A stretch of 62,151 bases of DNA, taken from contig PXRK01000035.1 of the NCBI GenBank assembly GCA_003021015.1, positions 1 to 62,151 of the forward strand, in the 5' to 3' direction. Shown in pieces: positions 33,384 through 42,123 of this stretch. The first letter of the stretch is position 1, and every line of letters starts with the position of its first letter. The position numbers and the translations under genes were made by a program. Source of the DNA: Halobacteriales archaeon QS_4_66_20. GTDB taxonomy: Archaea; Halobacteriota; Halobacteria; Halobacteriales; Haloarculaceae. The notes under the pieces were generated by a model. The model was not told the DNA's origin and made no database searches. It worked only from the letters and a program-made list of their open reading frames with translations.

Positions 33384-34058
33384 GTGCTCCGTGCAAAACT
33401 CTACTTCGACCTCGAGAAACAGTGCGTCCTCAGCGAGGTGACCGATCCGATCGACAGCTCCTTCGCGGTTTCTCAGGAGGAGGTCCACGACGACCACATG
33501 ATCACGTTCCTCATCGACACCGGGGAGTTCTCGTCGTCGATCGCCGCGAAGCTCGGGGCGTCGGAGCAGGTCACGGAGGTCGAGCGGATCGACGACAGGC
33601 GGCTGCTGGTGACCAAGCGGTCCTGTGGCGCCCTGCCGGTCATCCGGCGCAACCACGGGAAGCTCCGCGGGATGGACCGGGTCAGCGGGAGCCAGCGGGT
33701 GTTCGACATCCTCGTGTTCCGGCGTGACGACCTGAAACGGATCGTCGAGGAGCTGAACGACATCGGCACGGTCAGCCTCGGCCAGCTCTCGCCGTACGAC
33801 GAGCGCGGCGGCACACTCTCGGCGCGCCAGGCCGAGGTGGTCGAACTGGCCCTCGACCACGGGTACTTCGAGTGGCCCCGCGAGACCGACGCCGAGACGC
33901 TCGCGGAGACGCTCGACATCGCCCACCCGACGTTGCTCGAACACCTGCGCAAGGCCGAGAAGAAGCTCCTCGTCGAGGCGCTCGATCACGGCTCCGAGAC
34001 GGCAAGCCCGCCGAAAGAACGCGCGTTCATGCTCGAAGAGCCCGGATCGGAGGCGTAG
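33384..34058 (+). CDS. Bat-type HTH (HTH-10) transcriptional regulator
   Basis: A 224-residue protein beginning VLRAKLYFDLEKQCVLSEVT (GTG start). It has a C-terminal bacterio-opsin-activator HTH: GGTLSARQAEVVELALDHGYFEWPRETDAETLAETLDIAHPTLLEHLRKAEKKL. The N-terminal 150 residues are a ligand or sensor domain typical of this haloarchaeal family. The GTG at 33384 is supported by where the homologous family begins. It lies just upstream of the sugar ABC operon and could regulate it, which is inference from position. Confidence 0.85.
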   Translation: MLRAKLYFDLEKQCVLSEVTDPIDSSFAVSQEEVHDDHMITFLIDTGEFSSSIAAKLGASEQVTEVERIDDRRLLVTKRSCGALPVIRRNHGKLRGMDRVSGSQRVFDILVFRRDDLKRIVEELNDIGTVSLGQLSPYDERGGTLSARQAEVVELALDHGYFEWPRETDAETLAETLDIAHPTLLEHLRKAEKKLLVEALDHGSETASPPKERAFMLEEPGSEA

Positions 34059-34150
34059 CAACTCCAGCCTTGTCCAGCTGTTCGTCGCCGGAGCGGTCCC
34101 GACAGCCGCCGTCGTGGTCCCCGTCCACCGCCGGGAGCTAATCCGGTGCG

Positions 34151-34176
34151 GTATATAAAGAGCCTACAGGTGTAGG
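34151..34176 (+). promoter_or_regulatory. TATA box with abutting palindrome, ABC operon promoter
   Basis: tatataaag at 34152-34160 is the strongest TATA box in the region, 55 nt before the binding-protein ATG. Immediately downstream, cctaca-gg-tgtagg (34163-34176) is a perfect 6-bp inverted repeat. It lies between the TATA box and the expected transcription start, the usual position for a haloarchaeal repressor site. Confidence 0.65.
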
Positions 34177-34214
34177 AAGAACGCAAACCCGCGCCGGATT
34201 TGTCATAAACTACC

Positions 34215-35519
34215 ATGTCACACGGTGGTCAGACACGGAGGCGATTCCTCACGGCGGTGGGCACAGGAGCGACGATCGGCCTCGCGGGCTGTACGGGGCT
34301 GTTCGGCGGCGACGACGGGGGCGGGTCGACGATCACCTACCTCTCGGACAGGGGGGATTCGCGCGACCTCGTCGACGAGATCATCGACGAGTTCGAGTCG
34401 GAGTTCGACTACACCGTCGACGTGACGTACACGTCGACCGGCACCTCGACTGACGAGGAGCTCCAGCGGATGGTGACAGCGGACAACCCGCCGGACATTA
34501 TCTTCGATACGTCGGCGGACGCCTACCGGTACCAGCTCGACGGCAACCTCGCGCCAGTGACCTCCGCCGTCCAGGACGTCGGCCTGCCGGACCCGGTCAA
34601 CGTCGACGGCGAGTCATACATGGCGCCGACGATGGTCGAGCCGCTGATGTTCTGGTACCGGACGGACCTCTACGAGGAGTACCCCAAGACGTGGGATGCC
34701 TGGTCGCAGGAAGCCCAGCGGGTCACGGAGGAGGAAGACATCAACGGGTTCTGCGTCCAGACCGGCCAGACCAACAACGCCGACACCCAGCACACGCAGT
34801 ACCTCTGGCAGAACGGCGTCCAGCCGTACGGCGGTCCCACGGGCGACGTCGAGGTCCGCATCGACCAGGGCGAGAACCGCGAGCGGGCGATCGAGACCTA
34901 CGAGTGGATCCAGGAGATGAACGAGTACTCGCCCAACGGGAGCGGCTGGGAGTGGGGCGACGCCATCGGGGCGCTCCAGCAGGAGAACGTCGCCGCCATC
35001 GCGAGCGTTGGCGGGTTCCCGATCCTCTCGATTGCCGAGAACCGCCCGGAACTGGCGCAGAACCTCTCGCCGGCGCCGTTCCCGATCCCGGAGGGCCGCG
35101 AGCACGAGAACTGGTGGGCCTACTACGAGGGCCACGTCGTCAGAAACGACGGGAGCGCCACCGAAGGCGCCCAGGAGTTCGTCGAGTTCTTCAGCAAATC
35201 GGAGCGGTTCATGGACTTCCTGCTGACCGCGCCGCTGTTCCAGCTCCCGCCGACGCGCGACCAGCTCGGCAACGAGACCTACCGCAACCACGAGATCGTC
35301 CAGGAGTATCCCGGCGTGCTCGACCTCGCCGAGGAGTACTGGGACGTGTTCACGACGATCCTCGAGACTGCCGACGGCGGCGCCCCGAACCTGCTGGGCG
35401 CCGAGGGGTACGCCAACCACGTCTTCGGGCGGGGCGCCGACGAGCTGCTGATCGGTGACCGCTCGCCGGAAGACACCGTCGATTGGGTGGCGGACGAACT
35501 TCGCACCCTGCAAGAATGA
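34215..35519 (+). CDS. ABC transporter sugar-type substrate-binding lipoprotein
   Basis: A 434-residue family 1 extracellular solute-binding protein. The Tat signal is RRRFLTAVG at residues 8-16, and the lipobox LAGC has Cys26 as the lipidated residue. An acidic linker GGDDGGGS follows. The mature part has the MalE/UgpB-like pattern (NPPDIIFDTSADAYRY; EPLMFWYRTDLYEEYPKTWDAW). It delivers a carbohydrate or polyol to the two permeases encoded next. The stop overlaps the next ATG (ATGA). The substrate is not evident. Confidence 0.92.
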   Translation: MSHGGQTRRRFLTAVGTGATIGLAGCTGLFGGDDGGGSTITYLSDRGDSRDLVDEIIDEFESEFDYTVDVTYTSTGTSTDEELQRMVTADNPPDIIFDTSADAYRYQLDGNLAPVTSAVQDVGLPDPVNVDGESYMAPTMVEPLMFWYRTDLYEEYPKTWDAWSQEAQRVTEEEDINGFCVQTGQTNNADTQHTQYLWQNGVQPYGGPTGDVEVRIDQGENRERAIETYEWIQEMNEYSPNGSGWEWGDAIGALQQENVAAIASVGGFPILSIAENRPELAQNLSPAPFPIPEGREHENWWAYYEGHVVRNDGSATEGAQEFVEFFSKSERFMDFLLTAPLFQLPPTRDQLGNETYRNHEIVQEYPGVLDLAEEYWDVFTTILETADGGAPNLLGAEGYANHVFGRGADELLIGDRSPEDTVDWVADELRTLQE

Positions 35520-36427
35520 GCACGGGAACGGGGCGTCGCCCCCCGCTCGGCGGGCTCGACGGACGAACACTCCTCGTGCTCGCGTGTTTCGTCCCGCTGT
35601 TTCTGTTTTTCGCGGCCGTGTGGGTCGTCCCGATCGTGTTCGCGCTCTGGATGAGCTTCTTCGAGAACCCGACCACCGCGGCCGAGTTCGTCGGCCTCGA
35701 CAACTACGTTGAGCTGCTGACGACGCCGCGGTTCTGGGAGTTCCTCTGGACGAGCGTCGTCTACGCCGTCGGATCGACGGTGTTGAGCCTGCTCGTGGGG
35801 CTCGCGCTCGCGCTCGCGGTCAACCGCCGGATCCGGGGCCGGCTCGGCCTGCGCACCATGATGATCTTCCCGTACCTGCTCCCGACGCTGATCGTCATCT
35901 TCCTGTGGACGTTCCTGCTCGACCAGAACGTCGGCGTCCTGAACCAGTTCCTCGTGGAGTACGGCGTCGTCGACGAACCGATCGCTTTCTTCTCGTCGCT
36001 GCAGTGGGCGATGCCCTCGGTGATCGTCGCCAGCGTCTGGAAGTACGGCTCCTTTGCGTTTTTCATCATCCTCGCGCGCCTGCAGGCGATCGACGACGAC
36101 CTCTACGAGCGGGCCCGCGTCGAGGGCGCGACCACCTGGCAGATGTTCCGCGACATCACGCTCCCGAACCTCCGGAGCGCGATCCTGATCATCCTGCTCG
36201 TGCGGGGGATCTGGATGTTCAACAAGTTCGACATCATCTGGCTGTCCACGCGCGGGGGCCCGATCGAGGCCACGACGACGCTCCCGATCTACGTCTACCG
36301 GCTGACGTTCTCCTCTGTCGCGTTCGGCCGCGCGACCGCGCTCGCCGGGATCATGTTCGCGCTGCTTGCGGCCACCGCGGTGGTCTACTTCTACGTCTTC
36401 CAGCCGAGCAAGGAGGTGAATGTCTGA
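35516..36427 (+). CDS. ABC sugar transporter permease (MalF/UgpA type)
   Basis: A 303-residue protein with six transmembrane helices. The EAA loop is YERARVEGATTWQMFRDITLPNLRSAI near residue 200. The cytosolic N-terminus is short and proline-rich (MSTGTGRRPPLGG). ATG 35516 overlaps the binding-protein stop by four bases and matches the family start. It forms the membrane channel with the permease encoded next. Confidence 0.92.
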   Translation: MSTGTGRRPPLGGLDGRTLLVLACFVPLFLFFAAVWVVPIVFALWMSFFENPTTAAEFVGLDNYVELLTTPRFWEFLWTSVVYAVGSTVLSLLVGLALALAVNRRIRGRLGLRTMMIFPYLLPTLIVIFLWTFLLDQNVGVLNQFLVEYGVVDEPIAFFSSLQWAMPSVIVASVWKYGSFAFFIILARLQAIDDDLYERARVEGATTWQMFRDITLPNLRSAILIILLVRGIWMFNKFDIIWLSTRGGPIEATTTLPIYVYRLTFSSVAFGRATALAGIMFALLAATAVVYFYVFQPSKEVNV

Positions 36428-37296
36428 TGGCGACCTCGCCCCGCGGGCTGGTCGCCGTCCCACAGCGGATCCAGGCGCGGCTGACCCGGATCGGCGTCTA
36501 CGTCACAGCGGTCGTGGTGGCGGTGTTCGTCACCGTCCCCGTCTACCTGATGCTGACGCTCGCGTTCCAGGCGCCGGCCGACGCGTTCGCCGGGGGGCGT
36601 GTCAACCTCATTCCGACGAACCCGACGCTGCGGAATTTCAGGGTGCTGTTCGAGACGACGGCCACGTCGACGTACTTCCGCAACAGCCTCGTCGTCACCG
36701 CGAGCACGACGCTGCTCTCGACGGCGATCGCGGTGTCGGCCGGCTACGGGCTCACCCGCTTCGAGTTCCGGGGCAAGAGCTACGCCGCGCGGGCGATCCT
36801 GTTCTCGTACATGTTCAGCCCCATTGTGCTGGCGATCCCGCTGTACGTCGTGTTCTTCGCGCTCGGGCTGCTGAACAGCTACTTCGGGCTGACGCTCGCG
36901 CTGACCGCCATCTCGACGCCGTTTACGATCTGGCTGATGTGGCAGTACTTCCAGACCGTCCCGATCGCGCTGGAGGAGTCCGCCTGGGTCCGCGGCGCGA
37001 GTCGCTGGCGGACCCTCTGGGACGTCGTGTTGCCGGTCGCACGCCCCGGCTACGTCTCGGCGGCCATCTTCGCGTTCTCGGTGGCGTGGAACGACTTCAC
37101 GATGGCCCGCGTGATCATGAGCGACGAGAACCTGTACCCGATCACCGTCGGGGCGAGCCTGTTTCTCGACCGGCCGACGATCGGCTGGGGCGAGACGATG
37201 GCCGTCTCCGTGCTCATCTGCATCCCGCCGTTCCTGATCGCGCTGTTCCTCCAGCAGTACCTGCTCCAGGGGTTCAACGTCGGGGGGCTCGAATAG
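36427..37296 (+). CDS. ABC sugar transporter permease (MalG/UgpE type)
   Basis: A 289-residue protein with six helices. The EAA loop is LEESAWVRGASRWRTLWDVVLPVARPGYVSA near residue 185. The first helix is TAVVVAVFVTVPVYLMLTLAF. The ATG shares its first base with the preceding TGA (TGATG), so translation is coupled. The stop is immediately followed by the ATPase ATG at 37297. Confidence 0.92.
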   Translation: MATSPRGLVAVPQRIQARLTRIGVYVTAVVVAVFVTVPVYLMLTLAFQAPADAFAGGRVNLIPTNPTLRNFRVLFETTATSTYFRNSLVVTASTTLLSTAIAVSAGYGLTRFEFRGKSYAARAILFSYMFSPIVLAIPLYVVFFALGLLNSYFGLTLALTAISTPFTIWLMWQYFQTVPIALEESAWVRGASRWRTLWDVVLPVARPGYVSAAIFAFSVAWNDFTMARVIMSDENLYPITVGASLFLDRPTIGWGETMAVSVLICIPPFLIALFLQQYLLQGFNVGGLE

Positions 37297-38418
37297 ATGG
37301 CGACGATCCACCTGGAGGAGCTCCGGAAGGTGTTCGGCGTCGGCGGGACCGACCACGTCGCGGTCGACGGTATCTCGCTGGAGATCCCCGACGGCTCGTT
37401 CACGACGATCGTCGGCCCCTCCGGCTGTGGCAAGACGACGACGCTGCGGATGCTGGCGGGCCTGGAGACGCCGACCGGCGGCCGGATCCGGTTCGACGAC
37501 CGGGACGTGACCGACCTCCGGCCACAGGAGCGCAACGTCGCGATGGTGTTCCAGAGCATCGCGCTGTACCCCCACATGACCGTCCGGGAGAACATCGGCT
37601 ACGCGCTGAAGATCGACGGCGTCCCGAAAGCCGACCGCGACGAAAAGATCGAGGAGGCTGCTGAGACGCTCCAGATCACCGACCAGCTCGAGAAGATGCC
37701 GAGCGAGCTGTCGGGCGGCCAGCAACAGCGGGTCGCGCTGGGCAGTGCGTTCGTCCAGGACCCCGACGCCCTCCTGCTCGACGAGCCGATGAGCGATCTG
37801 GACGCGAAGCTCAAAGCCGAGCTGCGCGTCGAGGTCCAGCGGCTCCACAAGGAGCTGGACACGACCGTCGTCTACGTCACGCACGACCAGACCGAGGCGA
37901 TGACGATGAGCGACCACGTGGTGCTGTTGAACGAGGGTCGCCTCGAACAGTTCGCGCCGCCGACGGAGCTGTTCGACCGGCCGACCTCCGCCTACGCTGC
38001 CCGGTTCATCGGCACCCCGTCGACCAACGTGTTCGAGGGGACCGTCGAGCGCGGCGACCGCGGGCCGGTCGTCGCGGGGCAGGGCGCGACGATCCGGCTC
38101 CCGACGGGCGCCCTCGCGGACCGCGTCGGCGAGACGGTCAGCCTCGGCGTGCGCCCGCAGTACGTTACCCTCGACGGCGGCGACCACGGGCTCGACGTCA
38201 CCGTCGAGGTCGTCGAGCCGCTCGGGACGGAGTCGGTCGTCCACTGCCGCACCGCCGACGGCACGCCGTTCGACGTGGTCACGAGCGACCTCGCGGGAGT
38301 CGACCCCGGCGGGACGGTCCGCGCGGGCTTCGACACCGAACACGTCTACCTGTTCGACGCCGGCGGGGAGACGGTGGCGTTCGGAACCGATCTCCGGGAA
38401 CCGGAGGAGTCGCCGTGA
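37297..38418 (+). CDS. ABC sugar transporter ATPase (MalK/UgpC type)
   Basis: A 373-residue ATPase: Walker A GPSGCGKTT at 40-48, Q-loop VFQSIALYPHMTV near 85, signature LSGGQ at 138-142, Walker B LLLDEP at 159-164, and switch His196. A C-terminal OB/TOBE regulatory domain starts near residue 240 (TNVFEGTVERGDRG). After LSGGQ the usual ALGRA reads ALGSA, and DEPLSNLDA reads DEPMSDLDA; these are mild departures from MalK. No base separates it from the permease stop. Confidence 0.93.
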   Translation: MATIHLEELRKVFGVGGTDHVAVDGISLEIPDGSFTTIVGPSGCGKTTTLRMLAGLETPTGGRIRFDDRDVTDLRPQERNVAMVFQSIALYPHMTVRENIGYALKIDGVPKADRDEKIEEAAETLQITDQLEKMPSELSGGQQQRVALGSAFVQDPDALLLDEPMSDLDAKLKAELRVEVQRLHKELDTTVVYVTHDQTEAMTMSDHVVLLNEGRLEQFAPPTELFDRPTSAYAARFIGTPSTNVFEGTVERGDRGPVVAGQGATIRLPTGALADRVGETVSLGVRPQYVTLDGGDHGLDVTVEVVEPLGTESVVHCRTADGTPFDVVTSDLAGVDPGGTVRAGFDTEHVYLFDAGGETVAFGTDLREPEESP

Positions 38419-38464
38419 TCGATCGCTCGACTGCCGCCCCGAGCGCCAGCGGGGTGAGCCAGAC

Positions 38465-39652
38465 GTGACGGGGAGCGACCATCCCCTCGGGGACGCCACG
38501 GTCCTCGAACTGGGCCACATCGTCGCGGGACCGTTCTGCTCGCTGCTGCTCGCCGACCTCGGGGCCGACGTGATCAAGGTCGAACACCCCGACGGCGGCG
38601 ACGCGATCAGGGATTCCAGCCCCGTCGGCGCGAGCTCGTTCAACTACGTCAATCGGGACAAGCAGAGCCTCACGCTCGATCTCAAGGCCGACCGCGGACG
38701 GGAGGCGTTCTACGAGCTAGCCGGGGAGGCGGACGTGGTGGTGGAGAACTTCGCGCCCGGCACCGCGGACCGGCTCGACGTCGGCTACGACGCGCTCCGG
38801 GAGCGCGATCCCGCCCTCGTCTACTGCTCGATCAAGGGGTTCAACCCCGGGCCCTACGAGGAGTACCCGGCGCTCGACCCCGTCGCGGAGGCGATGAGTG
38901 GCGTGATGAGCACCACCGGCCACCCCGACCAGCCGCCGGTCCGCTCGGGGACAAGTCTCGCCGACATGGCCGCGTCGCTGTACGGCGCCATGTCCGTGGT
39001 CGCCGCCCTCCGCCAGCGCGACCGCACGGGCGAAGGGCAGCTCGTCGAGGTGCCGCTGTTCGGGAGTGCCGTCTCCCTGATGGGCTACTGGCTCGCCTAC
39101 GCACAGGCGTACGACGAGGTGCCCGAGCCGCTGGGCGCCGGCCACCCCAACTGGTCGCCGTACGACGTGTTCCCGACCGCCGACGACCGCTGGGTGTTCG
39201 TCGGCCCCTCGACGGAACGCCAGTGGCAGGCGCTCTGTGAGGCGCTGGACTGCGACCTCCACGAACAGGACCGGTTCGCGACGCTCGCTGATCGCCGGGA
39301 CAACGACGACGCCCTGGCCGCCGAACTCGCGGCACGCGTCGAGCAGTTCGAGGCCGAGACGGTCAGACAGCGCCTGCAGGAGGCGGGCGTTCCCGCCGCC
39401 GTCGTCCGCAACGTGGCGGAGGTCAGCGAGGACCCCCACCTCGAGGCGACCGACGCGCTGACCGAAATTCAGACGGTTGAGGGGGCCACGGCGACGGTCT
39501 CGGTCCCGCGGTTTCCGGCCAGATCGACGGGGTTCGACCGCGTCGACTCGACGGACCCGCCGGCGCTGGGCGAGGATAGCGAAGCCGTGCTTGAGGCGCT
39601 CGGCTACGACCGCGAGACGATCGACGACCTCCAGCGCGACGGCGTCATCTAA
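38465..39652 (+). CDS. class III (CaiB/BaiF) CoA-transferase
   Basis: A 395-residue family III acyl-CoA transferase. The opening is VLELGHIVAGPFCSLLLADLGADVIKVE. The catalytic Asp167 lies in SGTSLADMAASLYG, and GFNPGPYEEYPALDPVAEAMSG is typical. In haloarchaea such enzymes include the mesaconate CoA-transferase of the methylaspartate cycle, but the substrate cannot be read from the sequence. It starts with GTG 46 bp after the ATPase gene, so it may belong to the ABC operon. Confidence 0.88.
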   Translation: MTGSDHPLGDATVLELGHIVAGPFCSLLLADLGADVIKVEHPDGGDAIRDSSPVGASSFNYVNRDKQSLTLDLKADRGREAFYELAGEADVVVENFAPGTADRLDVGYDALRERDPALVYCSIKGFNPGPYEEYPALDPVAEAMSGVMSTTGHPDQPPVRSGTSLADMAASLYGAMSVVAALRQRDRTGEGQLVEVPLFGSAVSLMGYWLAYAQAYDEVPEPLGAGHPNWSPYDVFPTADDRWVFVGPSTERQWQALCEALDCDLHEQDRFATLADRRDNDDALAAELAARVEQFEAETVRQRLQEAGVPAAVVRNVAEVSEDPHLEATDALTEIQTVEGATATVSVPRFPARSTGFDRVDSTDPPALGEDSEAVLEALGYDRETIDDLQRDGVI

Positions 39653-39664
39653 CTCCCCAGCCCG

Positions 39665-40677
39665 CTACTTCCCGGTTTCCCCGGACGGATTCCCGGACCG
39701 ATCGAGGTCGCGGGCGACCGATAGTGCCTCCGCCAGCGGCAGCTCCCCGCGAGACGCGAGGGCGTCGAGCAGCGCGTCGACCTGATCGGACGTCGGTTCC
39801 GCGCCGGCGCGTTCCAGAAGGCGCTCCGCCGCGCCCCGGCCGGTCGCGGCCCCGAACAGCAGGCGGCGCTCGCCGCCGAAGCGGGCCGGATCGAACGGCT
39901 CGAACGTCGAGGGGTCGTCGAGCATCGCCGCCGTGTGCAGCCCGGACTCGTGTTCGAACACACTCTCGCCCAGGAGTGGCTTGCCAGCCGGCACTGTCTC
40001 CCCGAGCGCCTCGACGATCGACCGCGCGCTCGGGCGACGGACACGTCGACCTTGCCGACGCCGTGCCGTGCCGCCGCGAGGGCGTTGGCCGTCGCGACGC
40101 CGAGGTCGTCGTGGAAGTGGACACCCAACCGCGATCGGTTCACCCCCGCCGACAGGTCCGCGAGGAAGTCGCTGACGCCAGCTGGCGTCCGGGCGCCGAC
40201 GGTGTCGGCGATCGAGACGTACGAGACCGCGTCCGCGAGATCCGCGTACAGCGTCGAGAGAAAGTCGGGATCGCTCCGGAAGCCATCCATCGCCGTGAAG
40301 TGGAGTTCACAACCCGTCTCCGCGGCGTGCGAGACCGCATCGCCGATCCTGTCACGGAGTTCCCCGCGGCCCACGTCCAGGAGCTGCTCGCGCTGACGGT
40401 CGCTCGTGGGCGCGAACAGTTCGATCACGTCGACGCCCGACGCTGCCGCCGCGTCGACGTCCCGCTCCAGGACGCGGGCAATTCCGGTCGTCTTCGCGTC
40501 GATCGAGAGCCGGTCGCAGGCTGCCCCCGTCCCGTCATCGGCGACGGGGAAGCCGAGCTGGACGTACGAAACCCCGAGCGCCGAGAGCGTCTCCGCGACG
40601 GTGACCTTCTCGTCGACCGTGTACGACCGGCCGGCGCGCTGTTCGCCCTCGCGCAGGGTCACGTCCAGAAGCTCCAT
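39665..40677 (-). pseudogene. broken isopropylmalate/citramalate synthase-family gene
   Basis: The N-terminal part (ATG 40677) reads MELLDVTLREGEQRAGRSYT, with the catalytic TLRxGEQ, and continues through the metal-binding GVHFHDDLGVATANALAAARHGVGKVDVSVA. It then leaves the frame near 40035. The C-terminal part resumes in another frame as ARSIVEALGETVPAGKPLLGESVFEHESGLHTAAM and ends at 39665. The conserved G-x-GERxGN...LEE block that should lie between is missing, so there is an internal deletion of a length not divisible by three. Unless this is an assembly error, the protein is inactive. LeuA, CimA or NifV-like function cannot be told apart. Confidence 0.8.
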
Positions 40678-40697
40678 ACTGTGAACGATGACCGTCG

Positions 40698-40877
40698 ATG
40701 CCATCGACTTTTCGATCGGTCGAACGGGCGACGTCAACGGACTCCGCGCTCGCGGTCGAACTCGTCTACGAGCGGACACGCGCGGCGTTCGACGCGCTGG
40801 GCGAACCCGGCAAGCCCGCCGAGGAGGTCGCCGGAAGCGCCGGGAGCATGGAGGCGAGCCTGTGGGAACGACGCTGA
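40698..40877 (+). CDS. possible 59-residue protein
   Basis: The ATG at 40698 opens a frame with GC-rich third positions and a sensible helical, acidic composition (ALAVELVYERTRAAFDALGEPGKPAEEVAG), ending SMEASLWERR. It is divergent from the broken synthase gene, and its stop meets the stop of the small zinc-finger gene at 40878. It may be a genuine small protein or the tail of a lost gene. The family is not recognised. Confidence 0.4.
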   Translation: MPSTFRSVERATSTDSALAVELVYERTRAAFDALGEPGKPAEEVAGSAGSMEASLWERR

Positions 40878-41081
40878 CTAGAGGAGGCCGAGGTCATCGG
40901 CGACAAGGTCGGCGAGCTGATCGGCAATGTCCGGGTCGACCTGCGCGACCTCCTCGCCGCCGTGGAGCCGCTCGTTGTGCTGTTCGAGCGTGTCCGCGAC
41001 CTCGGAGAACGGGAGGCGCGTCTCCGTGTCACACTCGGGGCAGACGATCGGCACCGTCGGTTCGGCGTCGTTGTTCGGCAT
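40878..41081 (-). CDS. small zinc-finger-like protein
   Basis: A 67-residue protein: MPNNDAEPTVPIVCPECDTETRLP, then EVADTLEQHNERLHGGEEVA. Cys14 and Cys17 form a CPxC knuckle, and the HNERLH pair supplies two histidines. This makes a C2H2-type single zinc finger, common among haloarchaeal small proteins. The acidic tail ends DLVADDLGLL. The role is unknown; RNA, DNA or protein binding is possible. Confidence 0.7.
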   Translation of the reverse strand: MPNNDAEPTVPIVCPECDTETRLPFSEVADTLEQHNERLHGGEEVAQVDPDIADQLADLVADDLGLL

Positions 41082-41461
41082 CCTGGTCGATGCGTTGCGT
41101 GTGAACCCTCTTGAACTCCTCGCTTTGATCGACGCGGCTACGCCGCGCGTCTCCGTGATCGCCGCCTGCTCCCCGTCGAGACCACACCGTCAGTTGCTGA
41201 CGGTAGCCGTCCAGCCCGCAGACCCCACGAGCACAGTACCGGGGGCTTGGCACTCCCAGCAGTCCCACCCGCTAAGACCGTGGACCCCCGAACGGGTTCT
41301 CACCGCTTCGGGGTTCGGTGGGGCTGCAACCCTGAAATCTCCAACGCTCAGGATTCCTCCTGCCTTCAGGCGGAGAAGGATGCCAAATTCCACAGACTGG
41401 ATACTGTGTCAGACGCCGGTCTGACTGAATTTTTTGTTTGTGACCGTGTTTCGAACACTCA
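41082..41461. other. 380-bp gap with IS605-end-like hairpin
   Basis: No gene is recognised. At 41357-41375, ctcctgcc-ttca-ggcggag folds into a hairpin with one bulged base. It is flanked by ggattc upstream and aaggatgcc downstream, the layout seen at right ends of haloarchaeal IS200/IS605 elements. A tnpA or tnpB gene is absent, so this may be a decayed or non-autonomous end. gaattttttgtttg near 41427 may provide promoter or terminator sequence for the next gene. Confidence 0.3.
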
Positions 41462-41893
41462 ATGGAAACATCGACAGGAAGAGCGGTCGATCGAGAGGCA
41501 CTGACGGAGAGAGCACCGGTCATCGGCGGGTTTCTCATCGTGATGGCCGGAGTAGCAGTCGGTGGAGCGAGTTTTCTCGGCGGGGCGACCCCCGGATTCG
41601 AGGGTCGGCTCCCGGTCTACGCCCTCGTGGGGGCGGTCCTGTTTGTCGGTGCGTTGCTGAGGATGCGGTATTCGCCTCAACAGGAGTCGGCTGTGCTGCG
41701 ACGTGCGACAGCGATCGGAGTCCTGGGGATCGTGCTCGTCGGCCTCTGGGCGGAGGCAGTCGTCTACGGGCTCATCATCGTCGTACCCGGACTGTCTCTG
41801 TATCTCGCGGCCGCGGTGATCGTCGCCATCGGGCTCGTCTACTGGAGCGTCCGCAACTGGTGGACTTTCGACGACCTGACCCGGCCCCAGTGA
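41462..41893 (+). CDS. four-helix membrane protein of unknown function
   Basis: A 143-residue protein with four hydrophobic segments: PVIGGFLIVMAGVAVGGASFLGG, LPVYALVGAVLFVGALLRM, RRATAIGVLGIVLVGLWAEAVVYGLIIV, and LYLAAAVIVAIGLVYWSV. It has a charged N-terminus and a short acidic C-terminus. I do not recognise the family. It is monocistronic; a C-family repeat element begins 68 bp downstream. Confidence 0.65.
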   Translation: METSTGRAVDREALTERAPVIGGFLIVMAGVAVGGASFLGGATPGFEGRLPVYALVGAVLFVGALLRMRYSPQQESAVLRRATAIGVLGIVLVGLWAEAVVYGLIIVVPGLSLYLAAAVIVAIGLVYWSVRNWWTFDDLTRPQ

Positions 41894-41960
41894 CTCGGTA
41901 CGCCGGGAATGGCCGTCTAGCGTCAACAACGTGATCCACAAGGATCGTTCGTGCGGACTT

Positions 41961-42070
41961 GTACTGGTGGCTATACGTACGTGAACACTCGAATTGAGAA
42001 TCCAGGCGGAACGGGTCTGTCTCCGCAGAGAGCAGAGACTGGTGAGTAAAAGAACTACAGCTACCAGTAT
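41961..42070. repeat. 110-bp inverted-repeat element, family C
   Basis: The left end gtactggtggctata (41961-41975) and right end tacagctaccagtat (42056-42070) pair with few mismatches. The core (cgtacgtgaacactcgaatt, then cggaacgggtctgtctccgc) is almost identical to the copy at 54263 and to the fragment at 12250. It has no coding content. Confidence 0.85.
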
Positions 42071-42123
42071 GAACCACGCGAGTTCAGCCCGCGCAACGAA
42101 GCGAGCAGGACCGTCTCGGGTGG

